Notes under the pieces: generated by a model
Database searches by the model: none
What the model was told of the DNA's origin: nothing
Seen by the model: only the letters and a program-made list of their open reading frames with translations
Translations under genes and position numbers: made by a program
Assembly (NCBI GenBank): GCA_026874595.1
Contig: CM049322.1
Location: 30,755,340 to 30,819,339 of the forward strand
From: Sipunculus nudus
Taxonomy: Eukaryota > Annelida > Sipuncula > Golfingiida > Sipunculidae
Reading direction: 5' to 3'
Length of the DNA: 64,000 nucleotides
Part shown: in pieces, positions 63,301 through 64,000 of the stretch
Layout: each line of letters opens with the position of its first letter
How positions within the stretch are numbered: position 1 is the first letter of the stretch

Positions 63301-64000
63301 TCACAGTTTTGGAGATATGGCCAAAACATGATATGTTGGGGAGGTTTGCATACAGCGCCACCTAGCGGCTGCATTAAAAAAATGGAAAAACAATTTCGAG
63401 ATAATAGTGTAGGACTTACGATATGTCACTTTCAAAAAGATTCCTGCAAAACTGTGACCTCCAGGGCAAGATTACTGAAATCTCGAAATATCTCGTTTGA
63501 CGAGATATTATACGAGATGTTGCGAGACCTTAATAAAATCTTGCAGTACTTGTTAAATGCTACCTGATGCAAAAAACTTGACCTCTCTAGCTTTAAAAAT
63601 GACAAAGTTAGAAAAATAAGACCCCAGATTTTCGAATATTATGACTTTTCCCCAAAAACTCGTAACTATGGTTACGGCCAATTTGAAGCAGCTACACACC
63701 AGAAGAAGGGCCTTGGAATGACGATTAAAATGAGCTATGTTTGAAGTAGAAACGACTAATAGTAACAAAGATATGAAGAAAAACTGTTTTGTATACTTTT
63801 CATCACCTTGACCTTGACCTTTGTCCTATATTGACCAAAAACAATAGGCTTCCTGCAATTTTGATTCTTGACCAGCTTTGTCAATTTGAAAGCAATTGCT
63901 GCAAAAGTGTGGCCTGTAGAGAGTCCACAGACAAGCAAACAAACAAACAAACAAACAAACAAACTAGACGACCAGAGGTCGAACGCTTGCCGGAAGTGAC
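60350..64000. repeat. Higher-order tandem array of ~331- and ~455-bp units
   Basis: The anchor gcctgtaga or its variant lies at 60682, 60934, 61266, 61598, 62052, 62507, 62795, 63126, 63457 and 63912. The spacings are 252, 332, 332, 454, 455, 288, 331, 331 and 455. Units of about 331 bp carry cagcgccccctagtggcc and gagatatggcc. Units of about 455 bp carry accatggttacggc, gccttggaatg and gaccttgacctttgacc. The block pattern repeats about every 1.4 kb and runs off the window. Confidence 0.8.

Overview
The window looks like nuclear DNA from a mollusc, most likely a bivalve. It is AT-rich and intron-rich. It carries five tRNA-derived SINEs sharing one body and tail, many non-autonomous elements with tandem-repeat cores of about 156 bp (Helitron-like/pearl-like), arrays built around the palindrome GGTGGCGCCACC, and many TA and AAT microsatellites. 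No bacterial-type gene, rRNA gene, functional tRNA gene or CRISPR array is visible. The species cannot be named from the sequence alone.

One gene is well supported. It lies on the + strand from 5764 to 45651 in 14 recognisable exons and encodes a type I transmembrane receptor of at least about 929 residues: six Ig-like domains, two fibronectin type III domains, one transmembrane helix and a cytoplasmic tail. The tail is assembled from small exons, four of which carry Tyr-x-x-Leu/Val motifs. All 13 introns between the exons interrupt codons after the first base (phase 1), so any internal exon can be skipped or duplicated without a frameshift. Two tail exons each carry YxxL, five residues, then YEN(L/V), close to an ITAM. 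One also matches the ITSM pattern TxYxx(V/I). The 5' end, with start codon and signal peptide, was not found, so the gene is partial at its 5' side.

Layout: 1-5.7 kb, a repeat fragment, a 156-bp tandem array and a Harbinger-like MITE. 5.7-22.2 kb, Ig exons 1-5 with introns full of SINEs and repeats. 22.2-35.0 kb, a 12.8-kb intron made largely of mobile-element debris and microsatellites. 35.0-41.1 kb, Ig6 and two FN3 exons. 41.7-45.7 kb, transmembrane and tail exons, with a terminal-inverted-repeat element in the last large intron. 46.5-48.9 kb, a Helitron-like element with about 14 tandem units. 48.9-60.3 kb, gene-poor DNA with a GGTGGCGCCACC array, a SINE, microsatellites and a recent 238-bp duplication. 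60.3-64.0 kb, a higher-order tandem array of 331- and 455-bp units.

The most notable feature is the receptor tail: a modular, exon-encoded set of tyrosine motifs in an invertebrate Ig/FN3 receptor. This layout resembles vertebrate immune receptors (CD22/FcRL/SLAM type) or adhesion molecules (NCAM/nephrin type). Which of these it is closer to cannot be decided without searches.
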